A stretch of 40,838 nucleotides of DNA from assembly GCF_024721315.2 (NCBI RefSeq), contig NZ_JANFAK020000075.1, forward strand, positions 1 through 40,838, given 5' to 3'. A program made the position numbers and the translations under genes. Below the pieces are notes generated by a model. The model ran no database searches, was not told the DNA's origin, and saw nothing but the letters and a program-made list of their open reading frames with translations. Of this stretch, positions 23,117-30,646 are shown piece after piece; the first letter of the stretch is position 1; each line of letters opens with the position of its first letter. Source of the DNA: Streptomyces sp. Isolate_45. GTDB taxonomy: Bacteria; Actinomycetota; Actinomycetes; Streptomycetales; Streptomycetaceae.

Positions 23117-24519
23117 CGAGCGCCTCCGACGGCTTCCGCGTCGAGGCCGGCCGACGGCGTACGGAGCGTCGGTAGGGCCAGCGCGCAGGCGGCGGGAAGC
23201 AGCCCGAGGCCCTGCACCAGGCACAGCGTCCGAGGGGAGAGGAGGTCGCCGGCGAAACCGAACAGCAGGGAGGCCAAAGGCAGCGAAGCACCGAGGACGG
23301 CCTGCATCACGGCGAAGAAGCCGGGCTTGTCCGCCGCCGGCACCAGCCGCTGGAACAGGGCGACGAAGCGGACGCTCACGGCCCCCGCACACCAACCGGC
23401 GACGGCCAGGCACCCCGCGACGACCGGGCGTTGCGCGACCAGTCCGGGCAGCGCCAGCGCGACGGCCATCAGCCCCAGGCAGTAGGCGCCGGCGACCGTG
23501 GGCCGTCCCGGCAGGCGGGCACCGGTGACGGCGCCGAGCAGCGCACCGGCGCCGAGCGAGGCCTCCAGCAGGGCGACCGTCTCGCCACCGCCCCCCAGGA
23601 CCGAACGGGTGTAGAGGGGGATCACGACGAACACTGCGGTGGTGAAGAGGTTCGCCGCGGTGAAGCAGATCAGGATCCGGCGTACCTGGGGGAGGTCGGC
23701 GAGGATGCGGCGCAGCGTACGCCGGCGGGGCGCGGCCGGCGCGGCGCCGGCCGGGGCACCCTCGCTGCCGTCGCTGCCGTCGCTGCCGTCGTTGTCGCCT
23801 TTGGAGTCGCTCGCCGTGTTGATCGTGGGGGCACCGCGGAAGCGGGCGCCGGCGATGAGCAGGGCGGCGCCGAGCTGGGCGACCGCACAGCCGGCCGCCA
23901 GGCCGGCCACGCCCGCCGATTCGACCGTCAGGGCACCGAGCAGCGCCCCGCCGAGACCGGCCAGGGACTGGGTCGACAGCTCGAATCCGGTGGCGGTCTC
24001 GATGTCGGCGTCGTCGACGAGTTCGGGGACCGAGGTGGTCAGGCAGGGGTCGAAGAATGCCTGACAGGTGGCCAGGGCGAGCGCGGCGGCGTACACGGCG
24101 GCGAGCGGCGGCCCGGCGAGGTGGGCCCACAGCGCGAGGGCCCCGGATACGGCTCCGGCCAGGACCGCGACGGTCCGCAGGACGGAACGGTGCGGGAAGC
24201 GGGCGACGGCCGCGGCCACGACGGGCGCCAGAGCGACGGCCGGCAGCGTGCAGGCCGCCATGAACAGCCCGGAGGCCAGGCCGGGGGCGTCGCGTACCGC
24301 GTGGGAGACGATCCACCAGGACACGCCGACCTGGAACATGCGGGCGGCGGCCTGGGTGAGGACCTGGCCGAGCCAGACGGCGCCGAAGGAACGGTTCCGC
24401 AGGACCAGCGGAGCGCGCCGCGCCGCGGCCCCGTTCGCGGCTCCCTCGGTAGGACCGGCCCCGGCTCCCGGTCCGGGAGCGGTCGCGGTGCCGGGTGCGG
24501 GCACGGGCGGGGCGCTCAC
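23113..24519 (-). CDS. MFS transporter, probable exporter
   Basis: The 468-residue protein has about twelve hydrophobic segments in two halves, with an N-terminal half starting RNRSFGAVWLGQVLTQAAARMFQVG, the start typical of the MFS drug or siderophore exporter group. Between the halves is a polar linker (ASDSKGDNDGSDGSDGSEGAP, then an Ala/Pro/Arg-rich stretch) partly encoded by three 9-bp repeats. The N-terminus has about 40 extra Pro/Ala/Gly residues before the first segment. Placed among acid-activating and reducing enzymes, it most likely exports the product. GTG 24519 overlaps the preceding stop (GTGA). Confidence 0.88.
   Translation of the reverse strand: MSAPPVPAPGTATAPGPGAGAGPTEGAANGAAARRAPLVLRNRSFGAVWLGQVLTQAAARMFQVGVSWWIVSHAVRDAPGLASGLFMAACTLPAVALAPVVAAAVARFPHRSVLRTVAVLAGAVSGALALWAHLAGPPLAAVYAAALALATCQAFFDPCLTTSVPELVDDADIETATGFELSTQSLAGLGGALLGALTVESAGVAGLAAGCAVAQLGAALLIAGARFRGAPTINTASDSKGDNDGSDGSDGSEGAPAGAAPAAPRRRTLRRILADLPQVRRILICFTAANLFTTAVFVVIPLYTRSVLGGGGETVALLEASLGAGALLGAVTGARLPGRPTVAGAYCLGLMAVALALPGLVAQRPVVAGCLAVAGWCAGAVSVRFVALFQRLVPAADKPGFFAVMQAVLGASLPLASLLFGFAGDLLSPRTLCLVQGLGLLPAACALALPTLRTPSAGLDAEAVGGAR
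23765..23791. repeat. Three 9-bp repeats in the MFS linker
   Basis: CTGCCGTCG is repeated perfectly three times on the plus strand, encoding GSD-type units (GSDGSDGSE) on the minus strand within the cytoplasmic linker. In-frame changes in copy number would be tolerated. Confidence 0.7.
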
Positions 24520-25796
24520 GCGGTCGGCCTCTCGTCCAGGACCCGGACGAGCTTGCCCGACCGGGGATTGACGGAGAGGTCGCGGTGGCGTGCCCACTCC
24601 ACGGACAGGGGGTGCACGAACCCGGCGCGCACGCTGTCCGGGTACAGCGGCCGTGCGGTCTCCAGCTCCTTGACGACGGCCCTGGCCAGGGCGTCCCGCC
24701 CGCCGGACGCCTCACCGGACGCCTCGCCCGGCGCCGTGGCCAGCCGCAGGACGAGGCCGTCGCGGCCGTCCCAGCGGCGGACGACGAGCTGCACACCGAC
24801 CACGCGCCCCCCGGTGTCCGCCGCCGCGACGGCTGCCCGGGCGTCCTGGGTGTGGAGGGACACGGGACCCACCCGCACGCCCTCCTCGGCGCGGCCGAGG
24901 ATGCGGAAGTGGCCGGGACCGGTGCCGGTCCATTCGGCGCGGTCACCTGCGGGGTAGCGGATGATCGGCATGAGCCGGCGGAAGAGGCTGGTGACGACCA
25001 CCCGGCCGGGCCGGCCCGGTTCGGTGACGGGCTCACCGGTGGAATCGTCGAGGATCTCCACGATGGAGTAGGGGGTGAAAGCCCGGTGCACCCGGGCGTC
25101 GGCGCCGGGGACGGGCCGGCCGAGGAGACCGGCGTCGACGCTCGCGTACCCGACGGAACGGGCGTCGGCGCCGGGGAACGCGGCTGCCAGCAGGCGGCGT
25201 TGGTCGTCGAAGAGGGCCTCACCGCCGAAGAGGAGGAGTTCCACCGAGTCGAGCCGGACTCCGGCCGCGACGACCTGTTCGGCGAGCCGGCACAGGGTGG
25301 TGGGCGTGCCGGTCAGTACCTGGGCGCTGAGGTCCCGCAGCGTGGGGATCGTCGATTCCAGGGGCGCGCCGCCCCCGATCGGCAGGCGCACGTTGTCCAC
25401 GGGCGCGTGGGCCAGCGAGTCGAGGACGAAGAGGAAGCTCGCGTACAACTCCCCGGCGTAGAAAAGGTCGGCGACGCGGTGCCCGGGGCGCAGGCCCGTG
25501 TCGACGAGTCCCTGGCCGAAGGAGGTGACGAACGTGCGCCACTCGTCCCGGGTGTAGACGGAGAACTTGGGCGACCCGGTGGTTCCGCCGGTCTTGTAGA
25601 CCGTCGCCTCGCTGAGGGGGCCGGTCAACACCCTGCTGTCGGGGAGGGAGTTGGCGGCCCAGAAGTCGTTCTGATCGATGACCGGCAGGTCGTCGAGGCG
25701 CTCGACGCGGGGAGGGAGGGACGCGTAAAGCTCCCGGTAGAACGGTGAGTTGTGACGGGCGAAACGTATGAGGTCCGAGAGTTGCAGGGCGGACAT
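24516..25796 (-). CDS. PaaK-like acyl-adenylating enzyme (phenylacetate-CoA ligase family)
   Basis: The 426-residue protein begins SALQLSDLIRFARHNSPFYRELY, the usual start of PaaK-like ligases. It carries TGGTTGSPKFSVYTRDEW (ATP loop, about residues 72-89), TGTPTTLCRLAEQVV, LLFGGEALFDDQRRLLAAAFP, SVGYASVDAGLLG, IRYPAGDRAEW, LGRAEEGVRVG and a C-terminal NPRSGKLVRVL with the adenylation Lys. It should activate a carboxylic acid as acyl-AMP and pass it to CoA or another acceptor. It is the first gene of the operon. ATG 25796 follows AAAGG closely. An in-frame ATG at 25910 has a better ribosome site (AGGAG) but the 38 added residues are low-complexity with non-coding-like third positions. Confidence 0.85.
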   Translation of the reverse strand: MSALQLSDLIRFARHNSPFYRELYASLPPRVERLDDLPVIDQNDFWAANSLPDSRVLTGPLSEATVYKTGGTTGSPKFSVYTRDEWRTFVTSFGQGLVDTGLRPGHRVADLFYAGELYASFLFVLDSLAHAPVDNVRLPIGGGAPLESTIPTLRDLSAQVLTGTPTTLCRLAEQVVAAGVRLDSVELLLFGGEALFDDQRRLLAAAFPGADARSVGYASVDAGLLGRPVPGADARVHRAFTPYSIVEILDDSTGEPVTEPGRPGRVVVTSLFRRLMPIIRYPAGDRAEWTGTGPGHFRILGRAEEGVRVGPVSLHTQDARAAVAAADTGGRVVGVQLVVRRWDGRDGLVLRLATAPGEASGEASGGRDALARAVVKELETARPLYPDSVRAGFVHPLSVEWARHRDLSVNPRSGKLVRVLDERPTA

Positions 25797-26202
25797 GGGC
25801 CTTTGCCTAGGTGACGTGGATGTGACGATGACGGGTACGGGGGACCCCCCGGAGCCCCCGCCTCCGCGACGCGCGTCGGGAACTGACGTGCGGTCACGAT
25901 GATGAAACATCGTCACTCCTGTCACCAAACTGACCAAAGATTTCCGGCCACTGTGGCGTGAGGCCTCAATTCTTTCGGAATCGCCCGGCGGTGAGGTCCG
26001 CTTCGACATGCCCCGCGCGTCCCCGGGCGCCCTCCGCGCACAGGGGCGGGGGCCGCCGCCGCGCCCAGTACGTCCTGCAAACGGTCCGCGTCCCGACCGG
26101 GCGGGGATCCGGGACGGCGGTGCACGCGGCTGAACCGGGACGGGATGTCGCACCCCACGGCGTGGCCGGAACTCGGGCACCGACCGGGGCGACAATGAAC
26201 CC
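25797..26202. promoter_or_regulatory. Divergent promoter region of the lux-like operon
   Basis: These 406 bases hold no convincing gene. On the minus strand an inverted repeat ACGATG-6-CATCGT lies at 25896-25913, about 100 bases upstream of the operon start, in AT-richer sequence (25895-25985) where the promoter probably is. The same stretch holds an AGGAG site and ATG (25910) in frame with the PaaK-like gene. Nearer 26050-26190 nothing stands out apart from sequence before the phosphotransferase-like gene. Confidence 0.45.
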
Positions 26203-27254
26203 ATGTGGTCACGACTGGTGTTCGGGGACGGGTTACGGGCCGAGCTGGGAGCGCCGAGGAACCCGCGCAGGCTGGGCAGCAGCCCCCGCTCGCGCGTGTG
26301 GCGGGTCGAGCTGCCGGGCGCCACGGCGGTGGTGAAGCAGCTCGTCGACGGCCTGGAGGCCGACGACCGGTACGCCCGCGAGGTCACCGCCCTGCGGCTC
26401 GCCGCCCGAGCGTCGGCTCCCGTGGCACCCGCGCTCCTGGCCGTCGATCCCGCCTCGCGCGTCCTCGTACTCGAACACCTGGATCACCGGCCGCCGCGCG
26501 AGGACTGGGTCGTCGACCACGCGACGGCACTGGCACGCCTGCACGCCTGCACGCCACCGCCGGACCGGCGGACGCGGGGGCCCTGCCCCGGTGGCGGGGC
26601 CCGGACCGGGCCGACATCGACTCCTTCCTCGCGCTGGCCGAGGCACTCGGCGCACGGGTCGCCCGCGGCGTTCCCGAGGAGCTCGACGCACTGGTGGACC
26701 GGCTCGGTCGGGCGCCCGGTCACGCCCTGCTCCATGGCGATCCCTGTCCCGGGAACGACCTCCACACCCCCGCCGGCACCCGGTTCGTCGACTTCGAACA
26801 GGCCTCACTGGGGAACGGTTTGACGGAGCTGGCCTATCTCCGCATCGGATTTCCCACCTGCTGGTGCGTCACGGCGACGCCGGCGGCGCTGCTGGAACGC
26901 GCGGAGAACGCCTACCTCGCGCAGTGGCGCACCGCGACCGGTTCGCGGATCACCGGCGCCGAGTTGCGCGACGGCCTCGCCGACGCCTGTGCCGGCTGGC
27001 TGCTGCGCGGCGACGCGCTCGTCGAGCGGGCCCGCCGCGAAGGCGCCGACCACCTGGCCCGGATGGCGCGTCGGGATTGGAAGTGGGGCACGGCGACGGC
27101 CCGCCAACGGTTCGTGCACCGGCTGGGCGTGGTCGGCCGGACGGCCGCCGACCGGCCCGCTCTCGCCGGTGTGAGCGCCCTGGCCGGCGCCATGCGGCGG
27201 CACGCCGCCGCTCTATGGCCCGCACTTCGGCCACTGCCGACAAAACGGCCGTAG
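26203..27254 (+). pseudogene. Frameshifted aminoglycoside phosphotransferase-like (APH) gene
   Basis: The first 116 codons (WSRLVFGDGLRAELGAPRNP, RVWRVELPGATAVVKQLVDG, VLVLEHL) give the N-lobe of an APH-family kinase. The C-lobe (HGDPCPGNDLH, the catalytic loop, and FVDFEQASLGN, the metal-binding Asp) continues in another frame to 27254. The two are joined by an 8-bp tandem duplication, CTGCACGC twice (26539-26554). Removing one copy restores ARLHATAGPADAG and an intact protein of about 347 residues. APH-family kinases phosphorylate antibiotics or other small alcohols. As given, the gene makes a truncated protein; a sequencing error or a reversible slippage state are the alternatives. Confidence 0.8.
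26539..26554 (+). repeat. 8-bp tandem duplication that breaks the APH-like gene
   Basis: CTGCACGC at 26539-26546 is repeated exactly at 26547-26554, and GCACGC precedes it at 26533-26538. Eight bases are not a multiple of three, so the frame moves; deleting one copy restores a continuous kinase. Confidence 0.85.
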
Positions 27255-27313
27255 TGGTCGCCCGCCAGGGCGGTCCATGATCCCCCGCCCGAAATTCCGT
27301 GGTCGTTGCTCTC

Positions 27314-27473
27314 TGGTGATGGGCGGTTCCGGCGTGTAGCTTCAGCTCAGCTGTCGTGGTTCGCAGTTCCTGCCCGCGCCCTGGCGTGGGCGTTTTGCTG
27401 TGCAGTGCCGGACCAGGGCGATCACCTCCGGGTCCGCGCGGTGCGGATCCGACATCGACTGAGAGGCATGACC
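27314..27473 (+). promoter_or_regulatory. Promoter and long 5' leader of the cold-shock gene
   Basis: TGGTGA (27314-27319), 17 bases and TAGCTT (27337-27342) form a plausible promoter, giving a transcript start near 27349 and a leader of about 125 bases. Long structured leaders are usual for bacterial csp genes, where they respond to cold. Here the leader ends in GAGAGG eight bases before the ATG. Confidence 0.5.
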
Positions 27474-27677
27474 ATGGCCAGCGGAACCGTGAAGTGGTTC
27501 AACTCCGAAAAGGGCTTCGGCTTCATCGCGCAGGATGGCGGCGGTCCCGACGTCTTCGCGCACTACTCGAACATCAACTCCACCGGCTACCGCGAGCTCC
27601 AGGAAGGTCAGGCCGTGACCTTCGAGATCACCCAGGGCCAGAAGGGCCCGCAGGCGGAGAACATCACCGCCGCCTGA
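27474..27677 (+). CDS. Cold-shock protein, CspA family
   Basis: The 67-residue protein is a complete cold-shock domain with both RNA-binding motifs: RNP1-like KGFGFIAQ and RNP2-like DVFAHYS. The start GTVKWFNSEKGFGF and the ending GQKGPQAENITAA are typical of streptomycete CspA-type proteins. It binds single-stranded nucleic acid and acts as an RNA chaperone in the cytoplasm. ATG 27474 is at the proper distance from GAGAGG; ATG 27468 is too close. A perfect hairpin follows the stop. Confidence 0.97.
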   Translation: MASGTVKWFNSEKGFGFIAQDGGGPDVFAHYSNINSTGYRELQEGQAVTFEITQGQKGPQAENITAA

Positions 27678-27697
27678 TTCGCGTCGCAGCTGTCCAG

Positions 27698-27726
27698 CCG
27701 CCCCGGAGCCCACGGCTCCGGGGCGG
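27698..27726 (+). terminator. Terminator hairpin after the cold-shock gene
   Basis: CCGCCCCGGAGCC (27698-27710) and GGCTCCGGGGCGG (27714-27726) form a perfect 13-bp stem with a 3-base loop, 20 bases after the stop codon. Confidence 0.92.
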
Positions 27727-27878
27727 TCCTGGATCCGCCGCCCGGACCCGCCCGGATCCGTCAGGGCCGACACCCGGCCCGGTCGGAACCCGCTCGAAGC
27801 CCTCTCGGGCATCGCTCGCGAGCCGTCTCCGGGCGAACCCCCTGCGCCGGGCACCGCGCGGGTGGCACCATCCGTGCC

Positions 27879-28418
27879 ATGGCAGATGACAGCGGCGCCG
27901 CCTTCGAGGCGGGTCAGACGGGACTCATCATCCCGATCCCGGAGGCGGAGCCGACCCTCCGGGGGTGGCGCGAACGGCTCGATCCGTCCGCCGAGGCCGG
28001 GGTACCGGCACACGTCACCGTGCTCTTCCCGTTCCTCGACGCGAGCCGACTCGACACGCACGTCGACTCCGCCCTCGCTGACCTGGTGGGACGCCACCGC
28101 GCGTTCGACCTGCGGTTCGCGACCAGCGGGCGCTTTCCGGACGTGCTGTACCTCGTGCCCGAGCCCGACGCCCCCCTGCACCGGCTCACCCGGTCGATCG
28201 TCGAGCGTTGGCCGGAAGCCCCGCCCTACGGCGGCCGGTTCACCGAGACGGTGCCGCACCTGACCGTAGCCCAGGGCCAGGAGGACACCGTCCTGGACGT
28301 GATCGAGGCCGACCTCGCCGGCACCCTCCCGTTCACGTCGCACGTTTCGACGGTCGAACTGATGGTGTACGACGGGTCGCGCTGGCAGGAACGGGCCTCC
28401 TACCCACTCGGCGGCTGA
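27879..28418 (+). CDS. 2H phosphoesterase (2'-5' RNA ligase-like)
   Basis: The 179-residue protein has the two HxT motifs of the 2H phosphoesterase superfamily: HVTVLFPF (His about residue 44) and HLTVAQGQ (about 128). Family members open 2',3'-cyclic or 2'-5' linked phosphates on RNA or small cyclic nucleotides. No signal peptide is present, so it is cytoplasmic. The actual substrate is unknown. It is convergent with the EF-hand gene and they share a stop-codon hairpin. Confidence 0.9.
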   Translation: MADDSGAAFEAGQTGLIIPIPEAEPTLRGWRERLDPSAEAGVPAHVTVLFPFLDASRLDTHVDSALADLVGRHRAFDLRFATSGRFPDVLYLVPEPDAPLHRLTRSIVERWPEAPPYGGRFTETVPHLTVAQGQEDTVLDVIEADLAGTLPFTSHVSTVELMVYDGSRWQERASYPLGG

Positions 28419-28447
28419 GCGGGGGCGGCGGCGGGGGCCCTCAGCCG
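28412..28447. terminator. Bidirectional hairpin spanning two convergent stop codons
   Basis: CGGCTGAG (28412-28419) and CTCAGCCG (28440-28447) pair perfectly around 20 bases. The TGA of the plus-strand gene (28416-28418) and the stop of the minus-strand gene (28441-28443) are the two arms, so one short structure could end both genes. Confidence 0.5.
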
Positions 28448-28980
28448 GAGAAGCGGCCGCAGAGCCAGTTGCCCGGTTCCGCGGGATCGTCGCTGGTCCA
28501 GAACTGGACCCAGAGCAGGGCGAACTCCTCCCGGCTGAGATGGCCGTCGCCGTTCAGGTCGAGGAGCTCGAAGACGCCCGTGAGGTCCGCGGGCTGCCCG
28601 TTCCACGTCTCGACGAGATCACGGTGCTCCTCCGGGGAGATGCGGCCGTCTCCGTTCGCGTCGACGGCGTCGAAAACCGTGTCGGCCGTCGCGGTGACGT
28701 CCGAAACCATCGCGGGGAGCTGATCGACCAGGGAGAGCAGTTCGCCCATGTCGACCGCACCGTCCCCGTTGGCGTCCCCCGCTTCCAGCAGCGCCGCCCA
28801 CCAGCCCATCAACAGGGCCTCCACCCGCCTGCGCAACTCCGTGCCCGGCCCCACCGCCGGCAGCCGGCTCCAGCGGGCGACCAGCGCGGTGAAGTCCTCC
28901 TCGCGCAGGTAGCCGTCACCGTCCGCATCGAACGCGGCGAACATCCCCCTGAGCTTGCGCTCCTGAAACGCACTGGCCAC
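28441..28980 (-). CDS. EF-hand calcium-binding protein (calerythrin-like)
   Basis: The 179-residue protein contains four canonical EF-hand loops, each starting DxDxDG or DxNxDG: DADGDGYLREED (about residues 17-28), DANGDGAVDMGE (about 66-77), DANGDGRISPEE (about 103-114) and DLNGDGHLSREE (about 138-149). The arrangement in two pairs, with a long helical linker after the first loop, resembles calerythrin and the Streptomyces Cab proteins. It should be a cytoplasmic calcium buffer or sensor. GTG 28980 follows GGGAGG with ideal spacing; the frame extends further upstream without coding character. Confidence 0.93.
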   Translation of the reverse strand: MASAFQERKLRGMFAAFDADGDGYLREEDFTALVARWSRLPAVGPGTELRRRVEALLMGWWAALLEAGDANGDGAVDMGELLSLVDQLPAMVSDVTATADTVFDAVDANGDGRISPEEHRDLVETWNGQPADLTGVFELLDLNGDGHLSREEFALLWVQFWTSDDPAEPGNWLCGRFSG

Positions 28981-29109
28981 GAGCGGCCTCCCTCGACGCC
29001 GAACCGAACCGTGAACGCCGCCCGTACCCGAGCGGGTCGGCGGGCGGCGCGGGTAACTATAGGTCGGCCCGCGCGCACGCTCCCACGGGTACAAATGGGC
29101 GAGCGTTCA

Positions 29110-29580
29110 CCCTTCCGATCGGGAGCCGCCGATGCCGAACGGGCGGCGAGTTGGGCGAGGTGGCCGTCCGGGCAATGGGGCCCGGCGGCCATGCCCGAGG
29201 TCCTCGCCGGTGACCACGCGAGACGGGTCGAGGGAGCGGGTGCGTAACGCCTGGGCCCGGAGCAACGCGAACAGGCCGAAGTTGACGTCGCCGATCCCGG
29301 CCCACTTCAAGTGCTGCGAGCGTGACCCTTGTTGAGGGCGAGGAATTGTTCGAGGGGGCCGACGCGGTGGCCGGTGTTGGAGTGCTGGAGCAACAGGTGG
29401 ACGACGGGCGCGAGGTCGGGGCGGCGGAGAAGAGCGCCGGGTGCGCGGGCGGTGTTTCCGACGCCGTCCGGGTGCTCCTCGCGGTGGCCGAAGCGCCGCT
29501 GCCGTCGCCAGTCATCGTTCCACGGGGACGGGCGGGCGGGACGGGGACGGCCACCGGGGTCGGCGCGTGTATCGGGCGGG
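29110..29580 (-). pseudogene. Possible remnant of an unrecognised gene
   Basis: On the minus strand protein-like pieces appear in successive frames: LAPVVHLLLQHSNTGHRVGPLEQFLALNKGH (about 29408-29316), then HLKWAGIGDVNFGLFALLRA and LRTRSLDPSRVVTGEDLG (about 29310-29190), then HLAQLAARSASA (about 29165-29130). A frame change near 29310 joins the first two. I cannot name the family. This could be a decayed gene, or chance open sequence in GC-rich DNA. Nothing else is evident between 28981 and 29740; 29741-29897 holds the upstream region of the response regulator. Confidence 0.35.
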
Positions 29581-29819
29581 TATCGGTGAGCGCTTTGTCC
29601 CGCATCGATCCGTACGGGCCGGAGGAGGAGACGGGGTCGTCCGAGTCGGCGTCGTGCCGCCCCGCGGCGGGCGTCCGGCCGGTGCTGTCCGGCCCCGACC
29701 CGGTCAGGAACGGACGGACGCTGCTCCCGGGGGCGTGAGGCGTGTCCGCCGTGGGACGCGGTCACCACACCGTGGTCTGCCATATCGTTCCTGACAGGTC
29801 GCCGCCCGCCATTCGCCGC

Positions 29820-29877
29820 GTCCGCCGTCCGCCGTCCGCCGTTCCGGGCGTCCCGCCGTCCCGGGCGTCCCGCCGTC
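29820..29877. repeat. Short tandem repeats upstream of the response regulator
   Basis: GTCCGCC occurs three times in a row (29820-29840), and CCGGGCGTCCCGCCGTC twice in a row (29844-29860, 29861-29877). They end 20 bases before the response-regulator GTG. They look like slippage products, though they sit where control sites or leader structure might lie. Confidence 0.6.
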
Positions 29878-29897
29878 CGACCAGGAGCCGTCCGCCC

Positions 29898-30641
29898 GTG
29901 TCCTCGCCCGACTCCCGCCCTCCGGCCTCCCCGCAACCCGTGCGCGTGCTGCTGGTGGAGGACGACGACCTGATGCGCCGGTCCTTCACGGTCGCCCTGG
30001 AGCGGTACGGCTACCTGATGCGGACCGCCGCCGACGGCCTCACCGGGCTGGAGCTCTTCCGCGATGAGGACTTCGACCTGCTGATCCTCGACGTCATGCT
30101 GCCCGGCCTCGACGGCATCGGCCTGTGCCGCAGGGTCCGGGAGACCAGCCTGGTGCCCGTCCTGATGATGTCCGCGCGCGGCGACGGGCTCGACGTCGTC
30201 GCGGGTCTGGAGGCCGGCGCGGACGACTACGTCGTCAAACCCGTCGACACCTTCGTGCTCGTGGCACGGATCCGTTCGCTGTTGCGGCGGGCGACCTACG
30301 CACCCGCTCCGGCCCCCGGGCGACCCGCCGCGCAGGAGGCGTCGCCGCCGGCGGGCGAGCTGCTGGTCTTCGGGGACCTGACCATCGACACCGGCGGTCT
30401 GGAGGTGCGCGTCTCCGGCAGCCGGGTCGCGCTGACCCCGACCGAACTGAAGCTGCTGCTGGAGTTCGCGGCCCACCCCGGGATCGTCCTGGAGCGGCAC
30501 ACCCTGCTGCGGGACGTGTGGGAGTACGGCTGGGACGGCGACAGCCGGGTCGTGGACCTGTGCGTGCAGCGACTGCGCGGCAAACTCGGCCGCGACCGGA
30601 TCGAGACGGTCCGCGGCTTCGGCTACAAGCTCAGGCGCTGA
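29898..30641 (+). CDS. OmpR/PhoB-type response regulator
   Basis: The 247-residue protein has a receiver domain with the acidic pair (VLLVEDDDLM), phospho-accepting Asp in LLILDVMLPG (about residue 65), VLMMSARG and the Lys of DYVVKPVD, followed by an Ala/Pro-rich linker and a winged-helix DNA-binding domain (ALTPTELKLLLEFAAHPG, then VVDLCVQRLRGKLGRDRIETVRGFGYKLRR). GTG 29898 was chosen from AGGAG upstream and the family start; upstream frame is non-coding. It precedes its kinase by five bases and an ABC export unit. It probably binds direct repeats upstream of the ABC genes. Confidence 0.94.
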   Translation: MSSPDSRPPASPQPVRVLLVEDDDLMRRSFTVALERYGYLMRTAADGLTGLELFRDEDFDLLILDVMLPGLDGIGLCRRVRETSLVPVLMMSARGDGLDVVAGLEAGADDYVVKPVDTFVLVARIRSLLRRATYAPAPAPGRPAAQEASPPAGELLVFGDLTIDTGGLEVRVSGSRVALTPTELKLLLEFAAHPGIVLERHTLLRDVWEYGWDGDSRVVDLCVQRLRGKLGRDRIETVRGFGYKLRR

Positions 30642-30646
30642 GGCCG

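Noticed and set aside
21971..25222. A 1083-residue minus-strand protein
   Set aside because: The GNAT starts at GTG 23116 with GGAGG and GTGA overlap; the part above is a shadow of the MFS and PaaK-like genes in another frame.
18250..25796. A complete bioluminescence (lux) operon
   Set aside because: No luxA, luxB, luxD or luxG homologue is present in the window; only the LuxC and LuxE relay is found.
29322..29738. A 138-residue plus-strand ORF starting MTLVEGEELFEG
   Set aside because: Antisense to the more protein-like minus-strand remnant, with no ribosome site and no recognisable domain.
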